Below are positions 26,445 to 33,967 of a stretch of 64,000 nucleotides of DNA, piece by piece. Position numbers and translations under genes: made by a program. The stretch comes from Candidatus Phosphoribacter hodrii (GTDB lineage Bacteria; Actinomycetota; Actinomycetes; Actinomycetales; Dermatophilaceae): assembly GCA_016707175.1 (NCBI GenBank), contig JADJIB010000002.1:752501-816500 (forward strand). The letters are read 5' to 3'. The notes under the pieces were generated by a model that saw only the letters and a program-made list of their open reading frames with translations, did no database searches and had not been told where the DNA came from. The stretch's first letter is position 1, and each line of letters begins with the position of its first letter.

Positions 26445-26518
26445 GCGGGCGTAGCTCAATGGTAGAGCCCCAGTCTTCCAAACTGGCTACGCGAGTTCGA
26501 TTCTCGTCGCCCGCTCCA
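26445..26518 (+). tRNA. tRNA-Gly (anticodon TCC), CCA encoded
   Basis: The acceptor stem GCGGGCG pairs with CGCCCGC, the D-arm is GCTCAATGGTAGAGC, the anticodon loop is CTTCCAA, and the T-arm is CGAGTTCGATTCTCG, followed by T and encoded CCA. The last 30 or so bases overlap, antisense, the end of trmB. Confidence 0.97.
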
Positions 26519-27164
26519 GCACCAGCTCGGTGATCGCTCGCCCGGCGTCCAGGCCCTTGGCCTCGTAACCGGCCAGCGGTCGCCACGTCGGCCGCGGCAC
26601 ATCCCGCGCCACGAACGTTCCGTGGTCGGCCACCACTCGCCGCACGTATGCCGCGTAGTCGGCGATGTCGGTCGCCACGAGGACGTGCCCGGTCGGGGTC
26701 AGGCGGGAGGCCAACAGGTCGAGCGTCTGCGGCGACACGAACCGGCGCCGGTGATGCCGAGCCTTGGGCCACGGGTCAGGGAAGAACAGGTGCACCGCGT
26801 CGAGACCACCCTCGGGCACCCGGTCGGCGAGGAACTCCACCGCGTCGGCCAACTCAGCCGAGAGGTTGGTCAGCCCTTCGGCAGCGGCCGCCGCGAGCAT
26901 CCGGGCGACGCCCGGCGGGTGCACGTCGAGGGCGATGAGGTGCGTGTCGGGGTGGGTGGCGGCATACCCGACGGCGGCGGCGCCATGGCCGCACCCAATC
27001 TCGAGGACGACGTGTGGGGGCCGCCCGGGCGTGCCGGGAGGGGCGAGGACTGCGGCGGGCACGGCATACCGGGGCAGCAGGGTGGCCAGTCGGCTCTCGG
27101 TGAGGCTGGAGCGGCGCCCCCGTCGCGCGTGGAAGGTCCGGACCCGCTGCTCTGGCACGCGCAC
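26487..27164 (-). CDS. trmB: tRNA (guanine-N7-)-methyltransferase TrmB, 3' end antisense to tRNA-Gly
   Basis: A 225-residue SAM-dependent enzyme methylating G46 of tRNAs. The SAM-binding motif EIGCGHGAAAVGYA (near 55-65) and the tRNA-contacting block VHLFFPDPWPKARHHRRRF are diagnostic. GTG at 27164 is the start. The frame runs through the 3' half of the opposite-strand tRNA-Gly gene; its last nine codons (ATRIELA and neighbours) are antisense tRNA sequence. The enzyme core would end before this, so the overlap probably arose by loss of the original stop. Confidence 0.93.
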   Translation of the reverse strand: MRVPEQRVRTFHARRGRRSSLTESRLATLLPRYAVPAAVLAPPGTPGRPPHVVLEIGCGHGAAAVGYAATHPDTHLIALDVHPPGVARMLAAAAAEGLTNLSAELADAVEFLADRVPEGGLDAVHLFFPDPWPKARHHRRRFVSPQTLDLLASRLTPTGHVLVATDIADYAAYVRRVVADHGTFVARDVPRPTWRPLAGYEAKGLDAGRAITELVLERATRIELA

Positions 27165-27283
27165 AGGGTATGCCGCTCGCGCTCGCCAGGCACGCGGCGG
27201 GAACTTCCGGTGGCGCGGGCTCGCTTAAGGTGGGTCAAGGCCGTCCGCACGGGCGGCGACAACGAGTGGGGAGGAGGGCCAAC

Positions 27284-27496
27284 ATGGGCCTTTTCGACGA
27301 GATCAAGGACAAGGCTGAGGAGCTCAAGGACAAGGCTGTCGAGCTTGTCCAGGGCAACAGCGACAAGGTTGACGAGGCTGTGGAGAAGGCTGGCGACCTG
27401 ATCGACGAGAAGACCGGTGGTCAGTTCTCGGACAAGGTCGACATGGCGCAGGAGAAGGCCAAGGAAGTCGCTGACGACCTGGACCAGGCCAACTGA
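27284..27496 (+). CDS. Small MT0933-like (antitoxin family) protein
   Basis: A 70-residue, highly charged helical protein (MGLFDEIKDKAEELKDKAVE) resembling the MT0933-like antitoxin family (PF14013), with Lys/Asp/Glu repeats predicted to form an amphipathic helix. A strong GAGGAGG ribosome site precedes the ATG, suggesting high expression. No toxin gene is adjacent, so a free-standing stress-related role (CsbD-like or late-embryogenesis-like) is as likely as antitoxin function. Confidence 0.75.
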   Translation: MGLFDEIKDKAEELKDKAVELVQGNSDKVDEAVEKAGDLIDEKTGGQFSDKVDMAQEKAKEVADDLDQAN

Positions 27497-27516
27497 CCTT
27501 TCGCTTCGGCAGCGCC

Positions 27517-27554
27517 GACGGCCGCAGCTCACCTTCGCGTGGGTCGCGGCCGTC
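27517..27554 (+). terminator. Terminator hairpin after the MT0933-like gene
   Basis: GACGGCCGC (27517-27525) and GCGGCCGTC (27546-27554) form a nine-base stem 20 bases after the stop codon. It lies between this gene and the convergent phosphatase gene and may serve both. Confidence 0.65.
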
Positions 27555-27630
27555 AGTGTGTGTGGGCGGTGTGTGGGACTGGGCGTGGGGCGGTGCGTCT
27601 GGAGCGGCGCGGGTGGACGGCGTAGGCCGG

Positions 27631-28758
27631 TCAGTCGCGCCAGATGACGACGACGGCTCGGTCGTCGGAGTCGCCGGCCTGCGCGTCGGCGCACAACCGG
27701 CGAGCGCCACCGGCGAACCCAGTCGTGATCAGTCGCTCGGCATGGCCCAACAGACGGTCCAGGCCCCGGCTCAGATCGTGACCGCGGGCCTCGATGACCC
27801 CGTCGGTGTAAAGAACCAGCGCGTCCCCGCGGCCGAGCCGCCCTGCGCTACGCGGGAATTGGATCTCCGGGATGATCCCCAGGACCGGGCCACCGGCCGA
27901 CTCGAGGACCGACCAGCGCCCCGAGCCTGCGGTGAACTGGATCGGCGCCGGGTGCCCGGCATTGCCGAGCGTGAAGTCGCCCGTGCGCAGGTCGACGGCC
28001 AGGTGAACGGCGGTCGCGAAACCTTCCGGCCACTCCTGGCGCACGAGGTAGTGGTTGGCCGCGGGCAGCAGCCGCTCAGGCTCCACCTGGCCAAGCAACC
28101 CGCCGATCGCTCCAGAACACAGCAGCGACCGGGTGCCCGCGGTGCGACCCTTCCCGGACAGGTCGACGAGCGCGACCTCCAAGCGATGACCGTCGGGCGA
28201 CAACGAGGTCACGGCCAGATCGCCGGAGAACTTGTCGCCGTAGGCAGACCGGATGGCCGACTCGGCGTGCCAACCGGTCGGCAGCGACGGCATGTCGCCC
28301 AGCGCCAGCAACCGATCGCGCAGGTCGACGAGCATGTCCTCACCGCCGTTGCCCTGCACCCCGAGCCGCTCCCGTGACCGGGTGCGCATCACCATGAGGG
28401 TCATCGTCAGCGCGAGCGCCAGCAAGGTGAATCCCTGCAGCACCGACCACCCGCGCACCATGAACGCCGAGATCCCCAGGCACACGGCATACGAGGCGCT
28501 GACCACCGCGAACCAGCCAGGGGTGAGGAACAACCCGGCGAGGACGACGAGTGGCGCGTACATCGACCAGGCGACGTTGAGGGGCCAGGCGACCATGCAG
28601 GCCAGCAGGACCCAGCCGGCGACGACCAGCCCGAACGCGCGCACCGGCTGCCTCGCCTGCAGCACCACCCGCAGGCGCGCTGGCCACGGCTCGGCACGCA
28701 GCACCGACACCCTGGTCGACCCCGGGTCGACCTCGCGACGTGCCGTCTGTGCAGTCAT
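27631..28758 (-). CDS. Membrane-anchored PP2C-type serine/threonine phosphatase (SpoIIE/RsbU-like)
   Basis: A 375-residue protein. The N-terminal half has about four hydrophobic helices (residues 40-125). The C-terminal half (about 165-370) is a SpoIIE-type PP2C domain with SAYGDKFSGDLAV, VDLSGKGRTAG, GNAGHPAPIQF and VLYTDGVIEARG. Such phosphatases usually control anti-sigma-antagonists, but no partner gene is nearby. It is the third gene of a leftward operon after a DsbA-like gene and rpiB, starting eight bases after rpiB. Confidence 0.9.
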   Translation of the reverse strand: MTAQTARREVDPGSTRVSVLRAEPWPARLRVVLQARQPVRAFGLVVAGWVLLACMVAWPLNVAWSMYAPLVVLAGLFLTPGWFAVVSASYAVCLGISAFMVRGWSVLQGFTLLALALTMTLMVMRTRSRERLGVQGNGGEDMLVDLRDRLLALGDMPSLPTGWHAESAIRSAYGDKFSGDLAVTSLSPDGHRLEVALVDLSGKGRTAGTRSLLCSGAIGGLLGQVEPERLLPAANHYLVRQEWPEGFATAVHLAVDLRTGDFTLGNAGHPAPIQFTAGSGRWSVLESAGGPVLGIIPEIQFPRSAGRLGRGDALVLYTDGVIEARGHDLSRGLDRLLGHAERLITTGFAGGARRLCADAQAGDSDDRAVVVIWRD

Positions 28759-28766
28759 CTGGGGCG

Positions 28767-29231
28767 TCAGCCTTCCGGCAGGCTCCCGTCGGCCTCGAAG
28801 CGACTCACCATCGCCAGTCGGCGGGCGTGCCGCTCGTCACCGGAGAAGTCCGTCGCGAGGAACGCGTCGGCGATCGCGCAGCCGGTCTCGATGTCGGTGA
28901 ACCGGCCGCCCATCGCGATGATTTGGGCGTCGTTGTGCTCGCGGGCCAACTCGGCCAACTCGATGCTCGCGGCATACGCGGCGCGGATCCCGGGGACCTT
29001 GTTGGCCGCCATGACCTCGCCGTTGCCGGACCCGCCGAGGACGATGCCCGCCGATCCCGGGTCGGCAGCCACGGCCTGGGCCGCCCGCAGCACGAACACC
29101 GGGTAGTCGTCCATCGCGTCGTAGGCGAGCGGTCCGTGGTCGATGACCTCGTGTCCGGCTGCGGTCAGATGGTCAACCAGCGCGCGTTGCAAGTCGTATG
29201 CCGCGTGGTCGCCGCCGAGGTGAACTCGCAT
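28767..29231 (-). CDS. rpiB: Ribose-5-phosphate isomerase B
   Basis: A 154-residue enzyme interconverting ribose 5-phosphate and ribulose 5-phosphate in the pentose phosphate pathway. The N-terminal VHLGGDHAAYDLQRALVDHL and the GIVLGGSGNGEVMAANKVPG loop match the RpiB/LacAB family. The base cysteine of Gram-negative RpiB is replaced here by Ser/Gly residues (LGGSGNG), as in mycobacterial-type RpiB. It is 15 bases after the DsbA-like gene, in one operon. Confidence 0.93.
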   Translation of the reverse strand: MRVHLGGDHAAYDLQRALVDHLTAAGHEVIDHGPLAYDAMDDYPVFVLRAAQAVAADPGSAGIVLGGSGNGEVMAANKVPGIRAAYAASIELAELAREHNDAQIIAMGGRFTDIETGCAIADAFLATDFSGDERHARRLAMVSRFEADGSLPEG

Positions 29232-29246
29232 GTGAGGGAATCGCTT

Positions 29247-29894
29247 TCAGTCGAAGATGGGGCCGATGGAGCGGGTGCGCTTGAGCTCGAAGAAGCCCGG
29301 CGTCCCGGCGACCAGGACACAGCCGTCCCAGAGGCGGCCGGCGGCCTCACCCTTGGGGGCCGGGGAGACGACGGGGCCGAAGAAGGCGACGCCCCCCACC
29401 GAGATCACCGGGGTTCCGACGTCGGTGCCGACGAGCGAGATGGCCCGCTTGTGGCTGCGCTTGAGGGCCGCGTCGTACTTCTTCTGGTGAGCCGCCTTGG
29501 CCAACTCGGCCGGGAGCTTGCACTCGGCGAGCGCCTCGGCGATGACCTGGTCGAAGTCCTCGCGGGCCTGCAGATGGATCCGGGTGCCCAGGGCGTCGTA
29601 GAGCTTCTTGATGACCTTGTCGCCGTGGGCTGCCTGCGCGGCGATGATGACCCGCACCGGCCCCCAGGCGTGCTCCATGAGCGCGCGGTACTGCTCAGGC
29701 AGGTCGCGACCCTCGTTGAGGACAGCCAGGCTCATCACCGACCAGGTCACCCGCACCGGGCGGACCGTTTCGACCTGCATGAGCCAGCGGGAGGTCATCC
29801 AGGCCCAGGGACACATCGGGTCGAACCACATCTCAACGGGCTGACGGCGGACCCGCGTGGGGCGCGCTTCGGGACTGGCGGTCATAGGGCGCAT
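29247..29894 (-). CDS. DsbA-family mycothiol-dependent oxidoreductase-like protein with a CPWA site
   Basis: A 215-residue thioredoxin-fold DsbA protein close to the mycobacterial Rv2466c mycothiol-dependent nitroreductase. The active site reads WFDPMCPWAWMTSRW: the first Cys is kept, but the second position of the usual CPWC is Ala, so it should act through a monothiol (mycothiol-mixed-disulfide) mechanism. Near the end, VGTPVISVGGVAFFGPVVSP holds the cis-Pro loop. ATG at 29894 (or 29885). It has no signal peptide and leads the dsbA-rpiB-spoIIE operon. Confidence 0.87.
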   Translation of the reverse strand: MRPMTASPEARPTRVRRQPVEMWFDPMCPWAWMTSRWLMQVETVRPVRVTWSVMSLAVLNEGRDLPEQYRALMEHAWGPVRVIIAAQAAHGDKVIKKLYDALGTRIHLQAREDFDQVIAEALAECKLPAELAKAAHQKKYDAALKRSHKRAISLVGTDVGTPVISVGGVAFFGPVVSPAPKGEAAGRLWDGCVLVAGTPGFFELKRTRSIGPIFD

Positions 29895-30036
29895 TGTGTC
29901 ACTCCCCCGCCATCCGTCCCTGAAGTGATCTGCCCGGCCCGTGGGAAGATGGCTGGGCAAACCACCGCGGCGCGGACCGCTGACCCGGCCGCGCGGCATA
30001 CCCAGCAGCTTGGCCACCCACCCAAGGAGCGTCCCT

Positions 30037-32604
30037 GTGCCCGGCACGAACCTCACCCGCGACGAAGCCGCATCCCGCGCTGCGTTGCTCCACGTCAACA
30101 GTTACGACGTGGTGCTCGACCTCACCACCGGACCCACGACGTTCCTCACGTCGACGACGGTGCGGTTCGCTGCGCGCGCAGCGGGGGTCGGCACGTGGAT
30201 CGACTTCGTCGGTGACTCGGTGACGTCGGTGACCCTCAACGGCGTCGCCCTCGACCCGGCCGAGGTCTTTGCGGACAGCAGGATCGCGCTGCCGGCGCTC
30301 GCCCCCGACAACGTCCTGGTCGTCGACGCGGTGGGGCGCTACACCAACAGCGGCGAGGGACTGCACCGCTTCGTCGACCCCGTCGACAACGAGGTCTACC
30401 TCTACAGCCAGTTCGAGGTCCCCGACAGCCGCCGGGTGTATGCCGTGTTCGAGCAGCCCGACCTCAAGGCCACCTTCGCGTTCACGGCCACGGTCCCCGA
30501 CCACTGGGTCGTCGTCTCCAACCAGCCGGCTCCCGAGCCGGTCCCGGCCGGCGAGGGTCGGGCGACCTGGGCGTTCGAGCCGACGCCGCGGATCTCCTCC
30601 TACATCACGGCGCTGTGCGCCGGGCCCTACACGGTGCGTTGGGATGAGGTGCAGGGCCGCGACGCCGTCATCCCCATGGGGATCTTCGCGCGTCGCTCGA
30701 TCACCGAGCATGTCGACTACGGGAACCTATTCGACTGCACCAAGGCGGGAATTCTGTTCTTCGAGAAGGAGTTCGACGGCGCCTTCCCGTTCGCGAAGTA
30801 CGACCAGTTGTTCGTCCCCGAGTACAACGCCGGGGCCATGGAGAACGCCGGCTGCGTGACGATCACCGACGCCTACGTCTTCCGCGGGCAGCCCTCCGAG
30901 CCGCTCGTCGAGCGCCGGGCGCTGACGATCCTGCACGAGTTGGCGCACATGTGGTTCGGCGACCTCGTGACGATGAAGTGGTGGGACGACCTGTGGCTCA
31001 ACGAGTCGTTCGCCGAGTGGGCCTCGTCGGTCTGCCAGGCCGAGGCGACCGAGTGGCCGGACGCGTGGACGACGTTCCACAGCCACGAGAAGACCTGGGC
31101 CTATCAGCAGGACCAGCAGAGCGACACCCACCCCGTCTATGCGGACATGCGGGACCTGGTCGACGTGACGGTGAACTTCGACGGGATCACCTACGCCAAG
31201 GGCGGGTCGGTCCTCAAGCAGCTCGTGGCCTACGTCGGGCGCGACGCCTTCCGCGAGGGCTTGCGCAGCTACTTCCGCAAGCATGCCTGGGGCAACACGA
31301 CGATGGGTGACCTCTTCGCCGAGTTCGAGGCCGGCTCCGGTCGCGACCTGTCCGACTGGGCCCAGCGCTGGCTCAAGACCTCCGGCCCCAGCACGCTCGC
31401 ACTGGACATCACGACCGACGACAACGGTGTCATCACCGCTGCTGCCATGACGCAGACGGTCGCCGGCTCTGACCCGACGCTGCGTCCGCATCGGGTGGGC
31501 ATCGGGCGCTACGACCTGCTCGGCGGGCGGCTGGACCGCGTCGGCTACGTCGAGGTCGACGTCGATGGCCCGCGCACCGAGCTGCCTGAGCTCGTCGGGC
31601 TCCCCCGCCCTGCGCTGCTGCTGCCCAACGACGAGGACCTCACCTACGCCAAGATCGCGCTCGACCCGTTGTCGCTGCAGACCGCGATGGCGCACATCGA
31701 CGCCTTCGATGACAGCCTCGCCCGCAGCCTCGTCCTCGGCGCGCTCTGGGAGATGCTGCGCGACGGCGCCCTGGCCCCGTCGGATTTCGTCGACGTGCTG
31801 CTGCGGGTCATCCCGGTCGAGGAGCACACCGTCGTCCTGCGCACCATCCTGCGCACCACCAAGCAGATCCCCTCGATGCTGCTGGCCACCCTGCGCTGGT
31901 TCCTTCCCGAAGCCGCCCGTCCTGCGATGGTCGACAAGAGCGTCGACGTCATCCGCACGGTGCTGGACGCCGCGGTCCCCGGCAGCGACAAGCAGCAGCA
32001 ACTCGTCGTCGCGTATGCCGCCCTCGCGCGGCATACCGACGACCTCACCCGGCTGCAGGGCATCCTCGACGGCTCCGTCGTCGTGCCTGGCCTGTCGGTC
32101 GACCAGGACCTGCGCTGGGCCCTGCTCACCCAGATCGCCGCTTCCGGCGGCGCCTCTGAGGACGACATCGCCGCCGAGTTGGACCGCGACCCGTCGCTGG
32201 CCGGTCGGGAGCAGGCGCTCAAGGCTCGCGCCGCCATCCCGACGGCTCAGGCGAAGACGGCCGCGTGGGCCTTGGCCATCGAGCAGGACACCCAGACCAA
32301 CGCCGCCCTCGAGGCCATCGGCGCCGGATTCCGCCGCTGTGACGATCCGGCCCTGCTGCGTCCGTTCGTCGAGAGCTACCTCGACATGCTCGAGCCGGTC
32401 TTCGCGGACCGCTCCTATGCCATCGCCGAGCGGTGCGTGAAGTACTTCTACCCGCTGGACATCGCCGACGCGGCCCTGCGCGACCGGACCCGCGCGTGGC
32501 TGGCCGACCACGAGGATGCCCCCGCCGGCCTGCGCCGACTGGTGATCGAGCAGCTGGCCGTGGTGGAGACCGCGGTGGCGATCCAAGAACGCGAGGGTTC
32601 GTGA
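30037..32604 (+). CDS. pepN: Aminopeptidase N (M1 family)
   Basis: An 855-residue zinc aminopeptidase removing N-terminal residues from peptides in the cytoplasm. The exopeptidase motif GAMEN appears in YNAGAMENAGC (near 264). The zinc site HELAH (near 301) is followed by the distal Glu in WLNESFAEW (near 323). The C-terminal ERAP1-like domain covers about 520-850. GTG at 30037 has AAGGAG upstream and begins VPGTNLTRDEAASRAAL. It heads a four-gene operon with mscS, glbO and a GH13 gene. Confidence 0.96.
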   Translation: MPGTNLTRDEAASRAALLHVNSYDVVLDLTTGPTTFLTSTTVRFAARAAGVGTWIDFVGDSVTSVTLNGVALDPAEVFADSRIALPALAPDNVLVVDAVGRYTNSGEGLHRFVDPVDNEVYLYSQFEVPDSRRVYAVFEQPDLKATFAFTATVPDHWVVVSNQPAPEPVPAGEGRATWAFEPTPRISSYITALCAGPYTVRWDEVQGRDAVIPMGIFARRSITEHVDYGNLFDCTKAGILFFEKEFDGAFPFAKYDQLFVPEYNAGAMENAGCVTITDAYVFRGQPSEPLVERRALTILHELAHMWFGDLVTMKWWDDLWLNESFAEWASSVCQAEATEWPDAWTTFHSHEKTWAYQQDQQSDTHPVYADMRDLVDVTVNFDGITYAKGGSVLKQLVAYVGRDAFREGLRSYFRKHAWGNTTMGDLFAEFEAGSGRDLSDWAQRWLKTSGPSTLALDITTDDNGVITAAAMTQTVAGSDPTLRPHRVGIGRYDLLGGRLDRVGYVEVDVDGPRTELPELVGLPRPALLLPNDEDLTYAKIALDPLSLQTAMAHIDAFDDSLARSLVLGALWEMLRDGALAPSDFVDVLLRVIPVEEHTVVLRTILRTTKQIPSMLLATLRWFLPEAARPAMVDKSVDVIRTVLDAAVPGSDKQQQLVVAYAALARHTDDLTRLQGILDGSVVVPGLSVDQDLRWALLTQIAASGGASEDDIAAELDRDPSLAGREQALKARAAIPTAQAKTAAWALAIEQDTQTNAALEAIGAGFRRCDDPALLRPFVESYLDMLEPVFADRSYAIAERCVKYFYPLDIADAALRDRTRAWLADHEDAPAGLRRLVIEQLAVVETAVAIQEREGS

Positions 32605-33524
32605 CGGCATACCCCCTGCTCGTCAGCCCCGCCGCGTGGCAGGTGACCCTCGACCAGCTGCTCGGCACGCCGCTGCAGATCTTCGGCATCGTCCTCACCG
32701 CGGTCATCGGTCGCTGGTTGCTGCACCGACTGATCCGGACGGTGGTCAAGCGCGCCACCGCGCAACACACCGACCGACTGCGGATCCTGCGCGGACGGGC
32801 GGGTGAGGCCCTCGCCGACGCCAGCGGGCTGGCGGACGAGCGCTACGTCCAGCGGACCCAGACCGTCGGCGCCGTGCTGCGCAGCGTGGTCACGATCGTC
32901 GTCTCCACCTTGGCGGTCCTCACCATCATGGCGACGCTCGGCGTGCCCCTGGCCCCGTTGTTGGCCTCGGCCGGCGTCGGCGGGGTGGCGCTCGGTTTCG
33001 GGGCGCAGAGCCTGGTGCGCGACTTCCTCTCGGGGATCTTCATGATCGTCGAGGACCAATACGGCGTCGGGGACACCATCGACACCGGGGAGGTCATCGG
33101 CACGGTCGAGGACGTCAGCCTGCGAGTCACCCGCCTGCGGGATCGCAACGGGGTCATCTGGTACGTCCGCAACGGCGAGATCCTCCGGGTGGGCAACCAC
33201 TCGCAAGGGTGGTCGATTGCCGCGATCGCGGTGCCCTTCGCCCTCGACGCTGACATCGCCAAGGTGACCCAGGTGCTCACCGCGGCCCTGGAAGGCCTGC
33301 CCGATCGGGATGACCGGGTGATCGAGGACCCCTCGGTCGTCATCGAGTCGATGTCGGCCGGCACGATCACGGTGCGGGTCTCGGCCCGATGCGTGCCGAC
33401 GGTCAACCTCGACGTGCAGCGCGACCTCCGGGTGCAGGTCAAGGAGGCCCTCGACGCGGCCGGAATCTCCATGGCTGCCCCAGTGGTCGTACCATCGGCG
33501 TCGCCGACGACGGGGACAGGGTGA
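32601..33524 (+). CDS. MscS-family mechanosensitive ion channel
   Basis: A 307-residue channel that releases solutes under osmotic downshock. Membrane helices lie at about 20-40, 85-110 and 115-135. The pore-lining helix and beta domain show PLLASAGVGGVALGFGAQSL, followed by GDTIDTGEVIGTVEDVSLR. The GTG start overlaps the pepN stop (GTGA) and supports translational coupling. An upstream in-frame extension within pepN is rejected. Confidence 0.93.
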   Translation: MTAYPLLVSPAAWQVTLDQLLGTPLQIFGIVLTAVIGRWLLHRLIRTVVKRATAQHTDRLRILRGRAGEALADASGLADERYVQRTQTVGAVLRSVVTIVVSTLAVLTIMATLGVPLAPLLASAGVGGVALGFGAQSLVRDFLSGIFMIVEDQYGVGDTIDTGEVIGTVEDVSLRVTRLRDRNGVIWYVRNGEILRVGNHSQGWSIAAIAVPFALDADIAKVTQVLTAALEGLPDRDDRVIEDPSVVIESMSAGTITVRVSARCVPTVNLDVQRDLRVQVKEALDAAGISMAAPVVVPSASPTTGTG

Positions 33525-33528
33525 ACGA

Positions 33529-33966
33529 GTGAGCGACAACGTGCAGGGCGTGTCCGAGGGCCAAGCGCCGCTGGGACGCGAGACCAGTTTCTACGACCTC
33601 GTCGGCGGACACGACACGTTCGTGCGACTCGTCCACGGGTTCTACGAGGGCGTCGCCGGTGATCCGGTGCTGCGGGCGCTGTATCCCGAAGAGGATCTCG
33701 GCCCGGCCGAGATCCGGCTGCGGATGTTCCTCGAGCAGTATTGGGGCGGCCCCAACACCTACTCCGAGGAGCGCGGGCACCCACGCCTGCGGATGCGCCA
33801 CACTCCGTATGCCGTGACCCCCGAGCAACGCGATCGCTGGCTCCACCACATGCTCGCCTCGGTGGCGCTTCTGAAACTGGACCGCGAGCAGGAGGCGACG
33901 CTGGTCGACTACCTGGTGCGGGCGGCATACATGCTGGTGAACGCTCCTGACCCCGAGAAGGACTGA
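33529..33966 (+). CDS. glbO: Group II truncated haemoglobin (GlbO type)
   Basis: A 145-residue haem protein of the trHbO class, proposed to bind oxygen or help respiration at the membrane. It shows FYDLVGGHDTFVRLVHGFYE, the LYPEEDLGPAE stretch, FLEQYWGGPNTY and the proximal-His region of RMRHTPYAVTPEQRDRW. The WGGP and Tyr residues match the group II pocket. It starts four bases after mscS and ends one base before the GH13 gene. Confidence 0.95.
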   Translation: MSDNVQGVSEGQAPLGRETSFYDLVGGHDTFVRLVHGFYEGVAGDPVLRALYPEEDLGPAEIRLRMFLEQYWGGPNTYSEERGHPRLRMRHTPYAVTPEQRDRWLHHMLASVALLKLDREQEATLVDYLVRAAYMLVNAPDPEKD

Positions 33967-33967
33967 C

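Noticed and set aside
27616..28377. Plus-strand frame opposite the PP2C phosphatase gene
   Set aside because: The minus-strand gene has all PP2C motifs, so this is a shadow.
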